Part shown: piece by piece, positions 27,813 through 37,267 of the stretch
Position numbering within the stretch: the stretch's first letter is position 1
Layout of the letters: the number at the start of each line of letters is the position of its first letter
Origin: Pseudomonas sp. SST3
GTDB lineage: Bacteria > Pseudomonadota > Gammaproteobacteria > Pseudomonadales > Pseudomonadaceae
Length of the DNA stretch: 56,128 nt
Assembly (NCBI RefSeq): GCF_003325755.1
Contig: NZ_QORI02000023.1
Coordinates: forward strand, 1 to 56,128
Direction of reading: 5' to 3'
The notes under the pieces: generated by a model
Told to the model about the DNA's origin: nothing
Databases searched by the model: none
The model's input: the letters and a program-made list of their open reading frames with translations, nothing else
Program-made: the position numbers and the translations under genes

Positions 27813-28997
27813 TTATGAATCCGAATCCCGCAGGTTTGGGCCACTGCCTGAACCGCCGCCGTCGCCACCGCGTAGCGTGTGCGCAACGGTGGTGGCGGCA
27901 TGACTGATTTGCTGGCGTCGCTGCAGTCGCCTGGCCCACGCGGGTTGCGCCTTAGCATCGAAGGCGCCCTGGGTCGCATTGCCCAGGGAGGCAGAACTGC
28001 CGCCAACAGAAGCCCCACCTCCCGCAGCCAATCGGTCATGAAGCGACCGCATCCCAGCAGCCAACTTCGCGGCTGGTGCCATGCGTGCGCCGGCTGCAAC
28101 CGCAGCGCCGACACCGGTCGCTGCGGCGCCGGCAGCTACAGCCATCCCCGCCGTACCGAGCGCGGCACCTGCCATTGCTCCTGCTCCCAATTGCGGGCCA
28201 CCTGAGATCAATCCCGTGGCGATGCCCGGACCGAAAATGCCAAGGGCAAGCAACGCCAGCGAGGCCAGCACCACGACCAGCGCATGGTCGATGGAGGGCT
28301 CATCGGGATGCACCTGAAACTCTGCGAACAACCCGGTACCGATGCCGACGATGACCGCCAGCACCAGCACCTTGACACCGGAGGACACCACGTTGCCCAA
28401 CACCTTTTCGGCGAGGAACGCGGTCTTGTTCCACAGCGCGAACGGCACCAGCACAAAGCCCGCGAGCGTGGTCAGCTTGAACTCGATCAGGGTGATGAAC
28501 AGCTGTATCGCCAGCGTGAAGAAGCAGGCGATGACCACCAGATAGGCCAGAAACAAGATGACAATCGGCTCGAGGTTGACGAATACCTCGGGGAAGCCGG
28601 TCAACTCGCCGATCTGCTCGAGGATCGGTGCGCCGGCGTCGATGCCTGCCTTTGCCAACCGCCCCGGCTGCAGGAAAGTCTCCATACCGAGCGAGCCGGT
28701 TGCCATCAGGCCCAGCCCAGCAAAAGAACGGAAGACGATGCTGGCCAGCCAGTTGAAATTGCCGATGATGTAGGCGAAGGCACCGACATAGAGCACCTTG
28801 CGGATCAGCTTGGCCATCACATCCTCACCCTGGCCGGCGGTATGCCCGAGCGCCCAGTACAGTCCGGCGATTGTCATGTCGATGGCGACCAGGACGGCGG
28901 TTAGGTAAGCGACCTCGCCGTGAAGCAGCCCAAAGCCTGAGTCGATATACCGCGAGAAGATATCGAGGAAGCGGTCGATGACTGTCACGTCGTTCAT
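27813..28997 (-). CDS. trbL: TrbL (VirB6-like) polytopic membrane protein
   Basis: A 394-residue protein with about six to seven membrane helices between residues 25 and 310, then a hydrophilic Ser/Gly-rich C-terminus. The sequence FVLVPFALWNKTAFLAEKVLGNVV is diagnostic of TrbL. It forms part of the inner-membrane channel through which the DNA-relaxase substrate passes. The start overlaps the small lipoprotein gene by four bases. Confidence 0.93.
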   Translation of the reverse strand: MNDVTVIDRFLDIFSRYIDSGFGLLHGEVAYLTAVLVAIDMTIAGLYWALGHTAGQGEDVMAKLIRKVLYVGAFAYIIGNFNWLASIVFRSFAGLGLMATGSLGMETFLQPGRLAKAGIDAGAPILEQIGELTGFPEVFVNLEPIVILFLAYLVVIACFFTLAIQLFITLIEFKLTTLAGFVLVPFALWNKTAFLAEKVLGNVVSSGVKVLVLAVIVGIGTGLFAEFQVHPDEPSIDHALVVVLASLALLALGIFGPGIATGLISGGPQLGAGAMAGAALGTAGMAVAAGAAATGVGAAVAAGARMAPAAKLAAGMRSLHDRLAAGGGASVGGSSASLGNATQGAFDAKAQPAWARRLQRRQQISHAATTVAHTLRGGDGGGSGSGPNLRDSDS

Positions 28998-29299
28998 CGA
29001 GAGTCCTCCGAAGCGAAAGCTGCGTGCCGCTCATGCCCTGGTTCAGCGTCGATGGGGCTATCAAAAGTCGGTGGAATCGGCGGCAGTTGCGCCAAAACCC
29101 CGTACTCGTCCGGGCCGCCCGTACCGTCGAAGAAACGACGCCGATACGCCTCGGCTGCGGCACGGCAAGCGCTATCGTCGTCAGCTACGCACTGGGCGCG
29201 CAGCACCTCAAGCCGGTAGGTTCTATTTGCCAGCCCTTCGCTGGACGGCTGACCACAGGCCGTCAGCGCTGCAAACGACAACACGAAGGCGTATCGCAT
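28994..29299 (-). CDS. Small TrbK-like lipoprotein between trbJ and trbL
   Basis: A 101-residue protein with a lipoprotein signal ending LTAC and a Cys-containing mature part (VLRAQCVADDDSACRAAAEAYRRRFF). In RP4 the gene at this place, trbK, encodes an entry-exclusion lipoprotein. The position, lipobox and size agree, but similarity to TrbK itself cannot be shown here. Its YRRRFF stretch resembles the C-termini of TrbJ and the EexN-like protein in this window. GGAGG lies before ATG 29299. Confidence 0.7.
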   Translation of the reverse strand: MRYAFVLSFAALTACGQPSSEGLANRTYRLEVLRAQCVADDDSACRAAAEAYRRRFFDGTGGPDEYGVLAQLPPIPPTFDSPIDAEPGHERHAAFASEDSR

Positions 29300-29310
29300 G
29301 ATGACCTCCG

Positions 29311-30042
29311 TCAGTTGCCGTAGAACTGGACCGGATGCGGCGTATAAGGCGTGCCCTCTCCAAGGAAGCGCCGCCTGACTTCTCGTGCGCGCTCGGTTGC
29401 CGCCGCCTGCCGGGCCAGCTCCAGTGCGGCTGCTCGGTCCTGGGTGAGTTGAAGCTGCTGTGCCTGGATGGACTGCTTTGCCTGCAGGGCCAGCAACTGA
29501 TTGGTTGCCTGCATGGCCTGCAGGGCACCGGTGGCCGACTGGCTCTGGCCCACCAGGTCCCCCAGCGAGCTTTCGTCGTCGCTGAGGTTTCGAGAGACCT
29601 GCGCCTGCATGCGCATCGCGGTGTGCAGGCCATTGAGCGTATGTGCCCAACGTTCTTGGGCGTCCCGGTACATCTGGTCTCCGCTAACGGTGGCGGCGTA
29701 TTTGTCCGGGTAAATCCGGGCGAACTCGCTGTCCAGGTTCTGCAGGTCGTAGGCGAGTCCCTGCGCCTCTGCAATCAACCGCTCGCTTCTGAGCAGTGAT
29801 GCGCGTAGACGATTGACCACGTTGTAATCAAGGCTGGCCAGGTTGCGAGCCTGGTTGATGAGCATCCGCGACTCGTTCTGTAGCTGCTGCACCTGGTTAT
29901 TGATCTGCTCGAGCGTGCGAACTGCCGTTAGCGTGTTCTGCACGAGGTTCGTCGGGTCGACCACCGTCAAGGCCAATGCCGACTGGACCGCAGGCAACGA
30001 AAGCGCGACAGCGAGGGATACCGAAAGGGCGCGGGTCTTCAT
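29311..30042 (-). CDS. trbJ: TrbJ (VirB5-like) secreted conjugation protein
   Basis: A 243-residue protein with an N-terminal signal peptide (VSLAVALSLPAVQSALA) followed by long helical, Gln-rich segments (LEQINNQVQQLQNESRMLIN), as in TrbJ/VirB5 proteins that act at the tip or base of the conjugative pilus. The C-terminus reads RRRFLGEGTPYTPHPVQF, a motif also found in the EexN-like lipoprotein. It overlaps trbE by four bases. Confidence 0.92.
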   Translation of the reverse strand: MKTRALSVSLAVALSLPAVQSALALTVVDPTNLVQNTLTAVRTLEQINNQVQQLQNESRMLINQARNLASLDYNVVNRLRASLLRSERLIAEAQGLAYDLQNLDSEFARIYPDKYAATVSGDQMYRDAQERWAHTLNGLHTAMRMQAQVSRNLSDDESSLGDLVGQSQSATGALQAMQATNQLLALQAKQSIQAQQLQLTQDRAAALELARQAAATERAREVRRRFLGEGTPYTPHPVQFYGN

Positions 30043-32489
30043 TGGCAGTCCTTGTGGGGATCATTAGAAACGACAGTCGCCATGGATGGCGCGGATGAAA
30101 GCAACTCGGCGGCCCAGTCCAGGCCGCGATGACGCAGCCAGGCAGCGGCGAAGCCCGGCACGCCGACATCGCGCAGCACGCCGTCGATGGCCCGCTGGTC
30201 CTGGGGCTTCGAGGCCCCCGCGAACGCGAGCGCGACAGGCCCTAGGTCGAGATCGAACAGCCGATTCCCTGCACGGGATTGGTAGTAGTAATCGCGCTTG
30301 GGCTGGGCGGTGGCGACGATATCGATCTGCCGCTCATTGAGGCCGAAACCCGCGTAGATCTTGCGGATCTGTGGCTCGGTCGCCTGTGGGTTGGGCAGGA
30401 AGATGCGGCTCGCGCAGCTTTCGATGATCGCCGGGGCGATGGTCGAATCCTTGATGTCGGCCAGCGACTGCGTGGCGAAGATCACGCTGACATTCTTCTT
30501 GCGAAGTGTCTTGAGCCACTGGCGAATACGCGCGGCAAACAGCGGATCGTCGAGGAACAGCCAGGATTCGTCGAGGATCAGCAGCGTCGGCGAACCATCA
30601 AAACGCTCCTCAATACGTGCGAACAGGTAAGCCAGCACGGCCAGCACCGCGGCTTTGCTGGGCATCAGCTCCGCCATCTCAAAACATTGCACATCGGGCA
30701 TGCTCAGGTAGTCGAGGTCAGCATCGAGCAGCTTGCCGTGCGCTCCGCCCAGCACATAGGGTGCCAGCGCCTGGCGCAGCACGTTCGACTGCAGCAGCAC
30801 CGACAGGCCGGTGAGCGTGCGCTGTTCGACGGGAGCCCCAGCGAGGCTGCCAAGCGCCGACCAGATGGCCGCCTTTTCATCAGGACCAACGGCCACGCCC
30901 TCGTGCAGCAGACGCCCTTCGACCCACTCGGCTGCCCAGCTGCGACTGCCCTCCTCGTCGATACGCGCGAGCGGCTGGAAGGCGATCGCATTATCGGCGC
31001 CCAGGTCGTAGTGCTCGCCGCCCAGCCCCAACACCGTCGCTCGCATCGAGCGCCCCATGTCGAACACAAACACGCGCGACCCCGGATAGCGGCGGAACTG
31101 CATCGCCAGCGTAGCGAGCAAAACGGACTTGCCCATGCCCGTCGGGCCGACGACCAGCGTGTGCCCGACGTCGCCGATATGCGTGACCAGCCTGAACGGC
31201 GTTGCGCCCTCGGTGCGCGTCACGATCAATGGCGGACCGTCGAGGTGCGTGTTGCGCTCCGGTCCGGCCCAGACCGCCGACACCGGCACCAGGTGTGAGA
31301 GGTTCAGCGTCGATACGATAGGCTGCCGCACGTTGGCGTAGGCGTTGCCCGGAATCGACGACAGCCATGCTTCGACCGCATTGAGAGATTCGGGGATGGT
31401 GACGAAGCCACGGCCCTGGATGACACGCTCCACCCTGCGTAGCTTCTCGTCGGCCAGGTCGGCATCCGTGTCGAGCACCGTCACGGTTGCAGTCAGGAAG
31501 CCGAAGGCGACCTGGTCGCTGCCCAGCGCCTGCAGAGCGGCATCCGCATCCGCCGCCTTGTTGCTGGCATCGGTATCGACGAGCGGGCTTTCTTGCTGGA
31601 AGAGGGTTTCGCGCAATAGCGCCAGCACGCTCTTGCGCTTGGCGAACCACTGACGGCGCAGGCGGCCAAGCTCTCTTTCCGCTTCGTCCTTGTCCAGATA
31701 GAGGAAGCGTGTGCTCCAACGGTAAGCAAAGCCCAGCCGGTTGAGGTCATCCAGAATACCCGGCCAGGTCGAGGTCGGGAAACCCCGCACTGTCACCACA
31801 CGCAGATATTCATCACCCAACCTCGGCGCCAGGCCACCGAGCAGCGGCACGTCGGCCAGCAGCATGTCGAGATGGAACGGCATCTCCGGCACTCCGACGC
31901 GATAACGCCGCGTCGAGACAGTCGCATGCAGATAGCTCAGCGTCTCGCCGTCATCCAACCAATCAATCTCCGGCATCACGCCAATAAGAAGATCGAAGAT
32001 GCGCTCGGTCTCGGCAATGAAGGCCGTGAGGCGCTCGCGCCAGTCCACGCCCGCCATCGAGGTGTTCTCATAGATCAGTTTGGCTGCGCGGGCATGCGAC
32101 TCCTCGGGCGGCATGTACTGCAGCGTGAGGTGATAGTGACTCTCGAAGTGGTTACCAACCTCCTCGAAGGTTGCGCGGCGCTCCTCGTCCACGAGCCAGG
32201 CCAGCGGCTCAGGGAAGTGCGACTGCGGATATCCTCTCGCTGGGCATCGTTCAGCCTCGACAAACAACGCCCAGCCAGCACCGAGCCGGCGCAATGCGTT
32301 GTTTAGTCTCGCGGTAGTGGCCACCAGCTCGCCTTGCGTCGCGCTGTCGAGGTCAGGGCCACGGAAGCGCGCCGTGCGCTGGAACGAGCCGTCCTTATTC
32401 AGCACAACGCCGGGCGCAACCACGCCGGCCCACGGTAGCCAATCGGCAAGCAGCGCTGGGCGCTTACGGTATTCGGCAAGGTTCAGCAT
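30039..32489 (-). CDS. trbE: TrbE (VirB4-like) conjugation ATPase
   Basis: An 816-residue cytoplasmic ATPase, normal for TrbE. Walker A is VVGPTGMGKSVLLATLA near residue 450. Walker B is LLILDESWLFLDDPLF. The downstream VIFATQSLADI motif is the usual VirB4 sensor region. It powers pilus assembly and substrate transfer with TrbB and TraG. The start lies 15 bases after trbD stops. Confidence 0.97.
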   Translation of the reverse strand: MLNLAEYRKRPALLADWLPWAGVVAPGVVLNKDGSFQRTARFRGPDLDSATQGELVATTARLNNALRRLGAGWALFVEAERCPARGYPQSHFPEPLAWLVDEERRATFEEVGNHFESHYHLTLQYMPPEESHARAAKLIYENTSMAGVDWRERLTAFIAETERIFDLLIGVMPEIDWLDDGETLSYLHATVSTRRYRVGVPEMPFHLDMLLADVPLLGGLAPRLGDEYLRVVTVRGFPTSTWPGILDDLNRLGFAYRWSTRFLYLDKDEAERELGRLRRQWFAKRKSVLALLRETLFQQESPLVDTDASNKAADADAALQALGSDQVAFGFLTATVTVLDTDADLADEKLRRVERVIQGRGFVTIPESLNAVEAWLSSIPGNAYANVRQPIVSTLNLSHLVPVSAVWAGPERNTHLDGPPLIVTRTEGATPFRLVTHIGDVGHTLVVGPTGMGKSVLLATLAMQFRRYPGSRVFVFDMGRSMRATVLGLGGEHYDLGADNAIAFQPLARIDEEGSRSWAAEWVEGRLLHEGVAVGPDEKAAIWSALGSLAGAPVEQRTLTGLSVLLQSNVLRQALAPYVLGGAHGKLLDADLDYLSMPDVQCFEMAELMPSKAAVLAVLAYLFARIEERFDGSPTLLILDESWLFLDDPLFAARIRQWLKTLRKKNVSVIFATQSLADIKDSTIAPAIIESCASRIFLPNPQATEPQIRKIYAGFGLNERQIDIVATAQPKRDYYYQSRAGNRLFDLDLGPVALAFAGASKPQDQRAIDGVLRDVGVPGFAAAWLRHRGLDWAAELLSSAPSMATVVSNDPHKDCQ

Positions 32490-32504
32490 CGCGACGCCCT
32501 CCCC

Positions 32505-32774
32505 TCACACGTCCAGCAGCGACTTGTTTTTAAGGTGCCGCGCAAATACCTGCACGAACTGCGGATCGACGCGCGCGCCCCAAACCGCAAGCGCATGCCC
32601 GACCAGCCAAAGCACCAGCCCGGGGAGCCAGAGCTGCAGGCCCAGCCCGACGGCGGCAGCCAGCGTGCCGTTGGCAATGGCCACAGTCCGCGGCGCGCCG
32701 CCGAGCAGGATCGGCTCGGTCAGCGACCGATGCAGCGGCACCTCGAAGCCCGGCAGGTCGCTTTCCGTACTCAT
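32505..32774 (-). CDS. trbD: TrbD (VirB3-like) small membrane protein
   Basis: An 89-residue protein with VPLHRSLTEPILLGGAPR, the common start of VirB3/TrbD proteins, followed by a hydrophobic hairpin (about residues 30-62). It partners with the VirB4 ATPase in the membrane. ATG 32774 overlaps the trbC stop by four bases; longer readings of the frame are antisense to trbC. Confidence 0.9.
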   Translation of the reverse strand: MSTESDLPGFEVPLHRSLTEPILLGGAPRTVAIANGTLAAAVGLGLQLWLPGLVLWLVGHALAVWGARVDPQFVQVFARHLKNKSLLDV

Positions 32775-33154
32775 ACGACTGCCCCGCCGGCGAAGCTGAA
32801 GAACGACAGGAAGAACGACGATGCGGCGAAGGCGATGCTCAGGCCGAATACGATCTGGATCAGCTTGCGGAAGCCGCCCGAGGTATCGCCAAAGGCCAGC
32901 GCCAGCCCCGTGGCGATGATGATGATCACCGCGACGATGCGCGCCACCGGCCCCTGGATTGATTCGAGGATGGATTCGAGCGGGCCTTCCCAAGGCATTG
33001 AGGAGCCGGCGGCCCTCGCCGTGCCGGCTGACATCAGCGCTACGACAGCCAGCAGCAGGCCTCGCTGGACAGGCGCGGCCAAGTGGCGCAGCTGCGCCCG
33101 GCAGGTAGCTGCGTTTACGGAAAAGCGACTAAAAGGCGCGAGTGCTGGGGTCAT
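32771..33154 (-). CDS. trbC: TrbC (VirB2-like) pilin precursor
   Basis: A 127-residue major pilin precursor with a signal-like hydrophobic stretch ending ALMSAGTARA, then two membrane helices (IVAVIIIIATGLALAFGD and a C-terminal one rich in Ser and Phe). The TSGGFRKLIQIVFGLSIAFA segment is typical of TrbC. It would be cleaved and, in RP4, cyclised by the TraF peptidase, a homologue of which is encoded at 39684-40232. Overlaps trbB and trbD. Confidence 0.92.
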   Translation of the reverse strand: MTPALAPFSRFSVNAATCRAQLRHLAAPVQRGLLLAVVALMSAGTARAAGSSMPWEGPLESILESIQGPVARIVAVIIIIATGLALAFGDTSGGFRKLIQIVFGLSIAFAASSFFLSFFSFAGGAVV

Positions 33155-34176
33155 GGCAATTCTCCAAGAGTGGTCGTGGACAAAGAAGGAACGGTTGGGG
33201 TGGCGGGTAACGCGTCCTGCACGTCAGCCAGGCGGTAGCCCGTCCCGTCGTAGCCGACTACGCGAGCGATGCTCTCGACTCGGCGCAGGCGGCCACGGCC
33301 GGCGATGAAGATCACTACGTTGACCGCCTCGGCAATCAGCGCGCGCGGCGGATTCATGGCTACTTCCAGCACCAGCTGCTCCAGCCGCAGCAGTGCGCCT
33401 AGAACGGAGCCGGCATGGATGGTGGCGATGCCGCCCGGGTGGCCAGTGCCCCACACCTTGATAAGATCCAGCGCTTCGCTGCCGCGCACCTCTCCAACCA
33501 CCACGCGATCAGGGCGCAGTCGCATCGTGGAGCGGACCAGTTCGCGCATCGACACGACCCCCGCACGGGTGCGTAGAGGTACGTGATCGCGCGCGGTACA
33601 TTGCAGCTCGATGGTGTCTTCAAGCACCAGTACACGGTCGCCAGTGGCAGCTATCTCGGCGAGCAGCGCATTGGCGAGTGTGGTCTTCCCGGTACTGGTA
33701 CCTCCGGCGATCAGGATGTTCTGCCGCTCAAGCACTGCGCCGCGCAGGAACGAGGCTTGTGCGGCGGTCATCATCCCGTCTGCCACGTAGCGCTCCAGCG
33801 GGACGACGCCCACGGCCCGCTTGCGCAAGGCGAAGGCGGGTCCCGGCGCCGCCGGCGGCAGGATGCCCTCGAAGCGTTCGCCGGTTTCCGGTAGTTCGGC
33901 AGTCAGCAGCGGTTGACCGCGATGCACCTCGGCGCCGACATGCGCGGCCACCAAGCGGATGATGCGCTCGCCGTCTGCCTCGGATAGCTCCGCGCCCAGC
34001 GGCGCCCGTCCCGACGACAAACGATCCACCCACAGCGAGCGGTCAGGATTGAGCATGACCTCGACCACGTCCGGATCTTCGAGCGCGGCGGCGATCACCG
34101 GCCCCATCGCCGTGCGCAACATACGGATACGCCGGTCCAGCGAGGTAGCAATGAAGGACTGAGGCGCGGCGCTCAT
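33151..34176 (-). CDS. trbB: TrbB (VirB11-like) hexameric secretion ATPase
   Basis: A 341-residue traffic ATPase. Walker A is ILIAGGTSTGKTTLANALL. The Asp box is VLVLEDTIELQC. Walker B-region RPDRVVVGEVRGSEALDL and His-box GHPGGIATIHAGS are all present and in order. It energises pilus biogenesis at the inner membrane. It is the first trb gene after the CopG-like gene, which it overlaps by four bases. Confidence 0.97.
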   Translation of the reverse strand: MSAAPQSFIATSLDRRIRMLRTAMGPVIAAALEDPDVVEVMLNPDRSLWVDRLSSGRAPLGAELSEADGERIIRLVAAHVGAEVHRGQPLLTAELPETGERFEGILPPAAPGPAFALRKRAVGVVPLERYVADGMMTAAQASFLRGAVLERQNILIAGGTSTGKTTLANALLAEIAATGDRVLVLEDTIELQCTARDHVPLRTRAGVVSMRELVRSTMRLRPDRVVVGEVRGSEALDLIKVWGTGHPGGIATIHAGSVLGALLRLEQLVLEVAMNPPRALIAEAVNVVIFIAGRGRLRRVESIARVVGYDGTGYRLADVQDALPATPTVPSLSTTTLGELP

Positions 34177-34631
34177 GAATTCGGCTCCCGCGCTTCGCCT
34201 GCGGGTCCATCCATGCGCTGGCCGTCCGGGTACAACTCATCCACCACGTCCCGCACCAGACTCCGCCCACGCAGCAGGTGGCGACCGAGTTGCTCGACGA
34301 ACTGTTCGAAGCGCGCCTTGCCCTGGGCCTTGGCCGCCTCCTGGTGGGCCTCGGGCACAGGCGTGCTGACGGTCAGGAAGTAGCGTACGAACAGCGCCAG
34401 CGTCTCGATCTCGATGGTCTGGTCGCGTTCCAGGCGCTCGAATTGCCGCGACAGGCGATCCAGCCGCTTGGCGACGGCGGCCTCGCGCTGGTCGCCGGCC
34501 TCCGGCGACAGCCAGGACGCCAGGGCCGCCGCAACGATGGAAGACTTGGACACGCCCTTCTTAGCGGCCAACTCATCCAGGCGGCGGGCATGCTCGGGTT
34601 GGATGAAAAGATTGAGGCGGTACTGGCTCAT
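34173..34631 (-). CDS. Ribbon-helix-helix (CopG-like) protein
   Basis: A 152-residue protein whose N-terminus, YRLNLFIQPEHARRLDELAAKKGVSKSSIV, is a ribbon-helix-helix DNA-binding fold. A helical C-terminal region follows. A CopG-like gene between traG and trbB is usual in Tn4371-type ICEs, and it may repress the tra/trb operon. It overlaps both neighbours by four bases, so it is co-translated with the transfer machinery. Confidence 0.88.
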   Translation of the reverse strand: MSQYRLNLFIQPEHARRLDELAAKKGVSKSSIVAAALASWLSPEAGDQREAAVAKRLDRLSRQFERLERDQTIEIETLALFVRYFLTVSTPVPEAHQEAAKAQGKARFEQFVEQLGRHLLRGRSLVRDVVDELYPDGQRMDGPAGEAREPNS

Positions 34632-36631
34632 AGCTGGATTCCGTCGTCGGGATCGAGGGCAGCCAGCCGGGCTACGCGCTGCGTGGCCGGATCGAACTGG
34701 CGAGGCAGAACGGGCTGTAGGTCGTCATCATCGAGCAGCGCCAGGTCGTTGCCAGCAGCCGCCTGCTCCGGGTTGTAAGTGACGGTTTCGGACAGTTCGG
34801 GCTGGAGGCGCGGGCCGCCATCGTCCGCCGCGCTGGCAGCAGGACCATCGCCGAGTGTCGAGGGCGAAGGCGCAGACGTCGCCGGCAGGGCCAGACCGCT
34901 CCAGTCATCTTCCCGCGCTGGCGGTGCGTCGGCGTAGCGCCCAGCCACGAGAGCTGGCGACGGCAGTACGCGACGCTTGAAGTTGGCGTCGCTGTAGTAG
35001 CGCAGCTTCCGCGCCTTGATCGGCGCGACGCTGGACACCATCACCACGGCCTCGTCCGGAGGGAGCTGCATCACCTCGCCTGGGGTCAGCAGCGGCCGCG
35101 CCGTTTCCTGGCGCGAGACCATCAGGTGCCCCAGCCATGGGGCCAGCCGATGGCCCGCGTAGTTGCGCTGCGCGCGCAATTCCGTCGCGGTGCCGAGCGT
35201 CTCGGAGATACGCTTGGCCGTGCGCTCGTCGTTGGTGGCGAAGGTCACGCGCACATGGCAGTTGTCGAGAATGGAATGGTTCTGCCCGTACGCCTTGTCG
35301 ATCTGGTTGAGCGATTGCGATATCAGGAATGCGCGCAGGCCATAGCCCGCCATGAACGCCAGCGCCGACTCGAAGAAGTCCAGTCGCCCGAGCGCGGGGA
35401 ACTCGTCGAGCATCAATAACAGTTTGTGGCGCCGTTGCACGCCATCGCTGCCGTCGAGTGATTCGGTGAGGCGCCGGCCAATCTGGTTGAGGATCAGGCG
35501 GATTAGCGGCTTGGTACGGCTGATATCCGAGGGCGGCACCACCAGGTACAGCGACACCGGATGCTCGGCGGCGATCAGGTCGGCGATGCGCCAGTCGCAG
35601 TGCGAGGTCACCTGGGCCACCGTGGGATCGCGGTACAGCCCCAAGAACGACATGGCGGTGCTCAGCACACCCGAGCGCTCGTTGTCGCTCTTGTTGAGCA
35701 CCTCTCGGGCGGCGGACGCCACCACCGGATGCGTCTCGTCACCCAGGTGCCGCGTCGTCATCATCCGGTGCAGCGTTACCTCGAATGGACATTCTGGGTC
35801 GCTCAGGAAGTTGGCGACACCACGCAACGTCTTATCCTCGCCGGCGTAAAGTACGTGCAAGATGGCCCCGACCAGCAGCGCATGCGAAGTCTTCTCCCAA
35901 TGGTTGCGCCGCTCCAGCGCGCCTTCCGGGTCGACCAGAATGTCGGCGATGTTCTGCACATCGCGCACCTCATGCGCTCCCCGGCGCACTTCCAGCAGCG
36001 GGTTGTAGGCGGCCGAAAGCGGATCGGTGGGGTTGAATAGCAGGCAGTGCGAGAAGCGCGAGCGCCAGCCGGCGGTGAGGTTCCAGTTCTCGCCCTTGAT
36101 GTCGTGGATGACGGCAGAGGCTGGCCAACTCAGCAAGGTAGGAACCACCAGGCCTACGCCCTTGCCCGAGCGAGTCGGCGCAAAGGCCAGGACATGCTCC
36201 GGCCCGTCGTGGCGCAGGTACTGGTCATCGTACAGCCCGAGGAGGACACCGGCCGGACGGTCCAGCCCCGCCTTGCGGATGTCGTTGGTCTCGGCCCAGC
36301 GCGCCGAGCCATAGGTCGTGACCTGTCGCGACTGGCGCGCGCGCCAGACCGACATAGCGATGGCGACGCCCACAGCCACCATGCCGCTTGCTCCGGCAAT
36401 GGCACCGCCGATGTCGAAAACCTGCGGCGCATAGGCACCGAAGAAGAACCACCAGTCGAACAGCCTCCAGGGGTGATAAACCGGTGTTCCGAAACACTCG
36501 AACCAGGGCGTGCCCAGGCGTATTTGATAACCCAGGGTGGCGGCTGTCCATTGCGTGGCGCCCCACACACCGACGGTCACGATGCCAAACACGGCGGCGA
36601 TCTGTCCGAACAGCACGTTCGTCCCGAGCAT
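34628..36631 (-). CDS. traG: TraG/VirD4-type coupling protein
   Basis: A 667-residue coupling ATPase with two N-terminal membrane helices (about residues 5-28 and 70-95). Walker A is APTRSGKGVGLVVPTLL and Walker B is LLLMLDEFPALGRL. It links the relaxase-DNA complex to the Trb channel. Conserved stretches EKTSHALLVGAILHVLYA and the late VMVSSVAPIKARKLRYYSD also fit. The last about 100 residues are acidic and variable. Intact. Confidence 0.97.
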   Translation of the reverse strand: MLGTNVLFGQIAAVFGIVTVGVWGATQWTAATLGYQIRLGTPWFECFGTPVYHPWRLFDWWFFFGAYAPQVFDIGGAIAGASGMVAVGVAIAMSVWRARQSRQVTTYGSARWAETNDIRKAGLDRPAGVLLGLYDDQYLRHDGPEHVLAFAPTRSGKGVGLVVPTLLSWPASAVIHDIKGENWNLTAGWRSRFSHCLLFNPTDPLSAAYNPLLEVRRGAHEVRDVQNIADILVDPEGALERRNHWEKTSHALLVGAILHVLYAGEDKTLRGVANFLSDPECPFEVTLHRMMTTRHLGDETHPVVASAAREVLNKSDNERSGVLSTAMSFLGLYRDPTVAQVTSHCDWRIADLIAAEHPVSLYLVVPPSDISRTKPLIRLILNQIGRRLTESLDGSDGVQRRHKLLLMLDEFPALGRLDFFESALAFMAGYGLRAFLISQSLNQIDKAYGQNHSILDNCHVRVTFATNDERTAKRISETLGTATELRAQRNYAGHRLAPWLGHLMVSRQETARPLLTPGEVMQLPPDEAVVMVSSVAPIKARKLRYYSDANFKRRVLPSPALVAGRYADAPPAREDDWSGLALPATSAPSPSTLGDGPAASAADDGGPRLQPELSETVTYNPEQAAAGNDLALLDDDDLQPVLPRQFDPATQRVARLAALDPDDGIQL

Positions 36632-36852
36632 AGTCAGCTCCCCCCAATTTCACGATGAAAGCAGCACGCAACCTGGCTGCACGGGGGGAGATTCGGTGCC
36701 GTTCCGGTGCCGGTCAAAGACCGTTATCGGGACAAAGCTGGACTGAAACGCATCAATTCATGCGCGAGCGAGTAGAGAGAAAACGCCGCAAGCATTAACG
36801 CGTTGCGGCGTGTCGACAGGGAACTGGAAAATTTATCGCGAACCGCTGACGT

Positions 36853-37113
36853 TCAGAACTTGGGCGGTTCTTTCGGCGGTGTGTAGGGCACTTTCCCATC
36901 GCCCAAGAACCGCTTGCGTGTGGCTTCTGCAACCCGATTGCACAATTGATCACCTAGTTTCGCGCGGTCCAGCTTGCATTGCGGGCGAAGCTCTTTCAGC
37001 TGCACCGGGTCCGCGGCCAGCTCTTCAACTGTTGGCAGCGATGCCGCTGGCCTATCAGGCTCGCTACAGGCGGTGAGTGCCAACACACACAGTATCGGTG
37101 TCAGGTACCTCAT
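36853..37113 (-). CDS. EexN-like lipoprotein, candidate entry-exclusion factor
   Basis: An 86-residue protein with signal MRYLTPILCVLALTAC (lipobox LTAC) and a short mature domain with Cys pairs (RPQCKLDRAKLGDQLCNRV). It ends TRKRFLGDGKVPYTPP. EexN-family lipoproteins near traG are thought to block redundant transfer into cells already carrying the element. GGAG lies ten bases before ATG 37113. The C-terminal motif is shared with TrbJ. It stands 221 bases after traG on the same strand and 154 after the relaxase. Confidence 0.8.
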   Translation of the reverse strand: MRYLTPILCVLALTACSEPDRPAASLPTVEELAADPVQLKELRPQCKLDRAKLGDQLCNRVAEATRKRFLGDGKVPYTPPKEPPKF

Positions 37114-37267
37114 AGTTGTCTCCTCAGAGTTGCGGGTTGAATTACTGCAGGGCTCAGGCGTACTCCCGAGGCTCGCTGGGTCGCAAGCATTGGTGACAGG
37201 TGTCAGCGCTACCAATCGTCGCGTACCGAGAGATCAGTAGGTCGATCGAACAGCGCGCCGAGGTCCA

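Noticed and set aside
26113..27939. 608-codon frame containing TrbG
   Set aside because: Everything upstream of 27099 is an antisense or alternative-frame reading of trbF and trbL; the lipoprotein start at 27099 is the natural TrbG start.
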